This document shows positions 5,401 through 5,932 of a stretch of DNA of 5,932 bases, in pieces (position 1 is the stretch's first letter; the number at the start of each line of letters is the position of its first letter). The notes below the pieces were generated by a model that was given only the letters and a program-made list of their open reading frames with translations, searched no databases and was not told the origin of the DNA. The DNA comes from Candidatus Zixiibacteriota bacterium (GTDB taxonomy: Bacteria; Zixibacteria; MSB-5A5; WJJR01), in assembly GCA_020058315.1 (NCBI GenBank), contig JAGVEK010000526.1:1-5932 (forward strand), in the 5' to 3' direction. The position numbers and the translations under genes were made by a program.

Positions 5401-5932
5401 ATGGGGCATGAACCGACTAAACCGGACCTGGCATCGCTGCGAATTGATCGGAATGAGAAGCCGATGGGGTCGGCTGGCGCTCCCCCCGTGAAGCGGGGTC
5501 TTTGGATCTGGCTCGGCCCACTTCTGGTGCTGGTCGCAGTAGCCATCTTCTTCGCGCTGCGTACCGGGTCGAACACCAGCGAGATCGAAACCGCGACCGT
5601 GCAGCGTCTCAGTCCGGCGAGCGCCCAATCTCTTTTGACCGCGACCGGGTATGTCGTCGCGCAACGCCAGGCCTCGGTGGCTTCGAAGGGCGCCGGGCGT
5701 CTTGAGCAGCTCAATGTGGAGGAAGGCGACAAAGTCAAAGCTGGGGATATCATCGCACGGCTGGAGGCAAACGATGTCGATGCATCGCTGAATGCCGCGC
5801 GTGCGCGTGTCGCTCAGGCCGAGGCCGAACTGGAACGCTCCCGCGCCACGGCCCGTCAGGCGAGGCTCAGCTTTGACCGCACGCGCCAGTTGCTGGCGGG
5901 CAAACTGGTCGCCCAATCGGAATTCGACAATG
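5401..5932 (+). CDS. HlyD/MacA-type periplasmic adaptor (efflux RND or ABC), N-terminal part
   Basis: The open frame runs off the window (177 residues seen of a usual 350-450). A short cytoplasmic start (1-32) is followed by one membrane helix (about 33-53, IWLGPLLVLVAVAIFFAL), then the membrane-fusion-protein pattern: a strand ATVQRLSP, T-A-T-G-Y-V near 80-85, half of a biotinyl-lipoyl-like domain (VASKGAGRLEQLNVEEGD, V-K-A-G-D-I-I-A-R-L-E, 93-122), and an alanine/arginine-rich coiled-coil hairpin (about 124-165) turning at LLAGKLVAQSEFD. Such adaptors bridge an inner-membrane pump and a TolC-type outer-membrane channel; the pump gene is expected downstream, outside the window. Start choice: ATG 5401 is the first after the in-frame TGA (5395-5397); ATG 5464, with GAGAAG four bases before it, is a credible alternative, and GTG 5488 less so. 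Whether the pump is RND or MacB-like ABC cannot be decided here. Confidence 0.88.
   Translation, partial: MGHEPTKPDLASLRIDRNEKPMGSAGAPPVKRGLWIWLGPLLVLVAVAIFFALRTGSNTSEIETATVQRLSPASAQSLLTATGYVVAQRQASVASKGAGRLEQLNVEEGDKVKAGDIIARLEANDVDASLNAARARVAQAEAELERSRATARQARLSFDRTRQLLAGKLVAQSEFDN

Noticed and set aside
5280..5916. Long minus-strand frames opposite the efflux adaptor
   Set aside because: They mirror the codon bias of the adaptor gene, whose family signature is unmistakable on the plus strand.
1..5932. CRISPR array, tRNA/rRNA genes, insertion sequence
   Set aside because: No regularly spaced repeats, no cloverleaf or rRNA signature, and no transposase-like translation or terminal inverted repeats were found on reading both strands.

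Overview
This window appears to come from an uncultured Gram-negative bacterium, moderately GC-rich, with frequent GTG starts and long spacers between genes. Three things point to a deep lineage of the FCB kind, with Zixibacteria-like groups as one possibility. One is the protein family usually annotated 'asparagine synthetase B' in Bacteroidota. Another is a DUF5683-like C-terminus. The third is a C-terminal anchor of the IPTL-CTERM type (VPSLTPFG, hydrophobic helix, KRR). The taxonomic reading is inference and weak.

Layout, left to right. Positions 1-131 on the minus strand carry the zinc-binding core of a histone deacetylase/AcuC family protein. From about 100-130 to 410 on the plus strand lies the C-terminal end of a DUF5683-like protein. 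Both lack their N-terminal parts and would need the same DNA to be complete, so a break or chimeric join lies between them. A 574-base gap with two back-to-back hairpins follows. Next is an exported 431-residue protein of the 'AsnB-like' family that has neither asparagine synthetase domain (985-2280). After a 413-base leader-like region with possible alternative hairpins comes an ERCC4-fold protein with a helix-hairpin-helix tail (2694-3395), in which the nuclease motifs are replaced. A 399-base gap then precedes a membrane protein resembling only the transmembrane half of apolipoprotein N-acyltransferase (3795-4556). 78 bases further on is a small secreted, four-cysteine, C-terminally anchored protein (4635-5132), closed by a strong intrinsic terminator (5155-5188). 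The window ends inside an HlyD/MacA-type efflux adaptor gene (from 5401).

Most genes look like single units. The plausible pair is the Lnt-like membrane protein with the anchored secreted protein: same strand, short gap, shared terminator. The most interesting items are the apparently nuclease-dead ERCC4 protein, that pair, and the rearranged left edge. No RNA gene, CRISPR array or insertion sequence was recognised.
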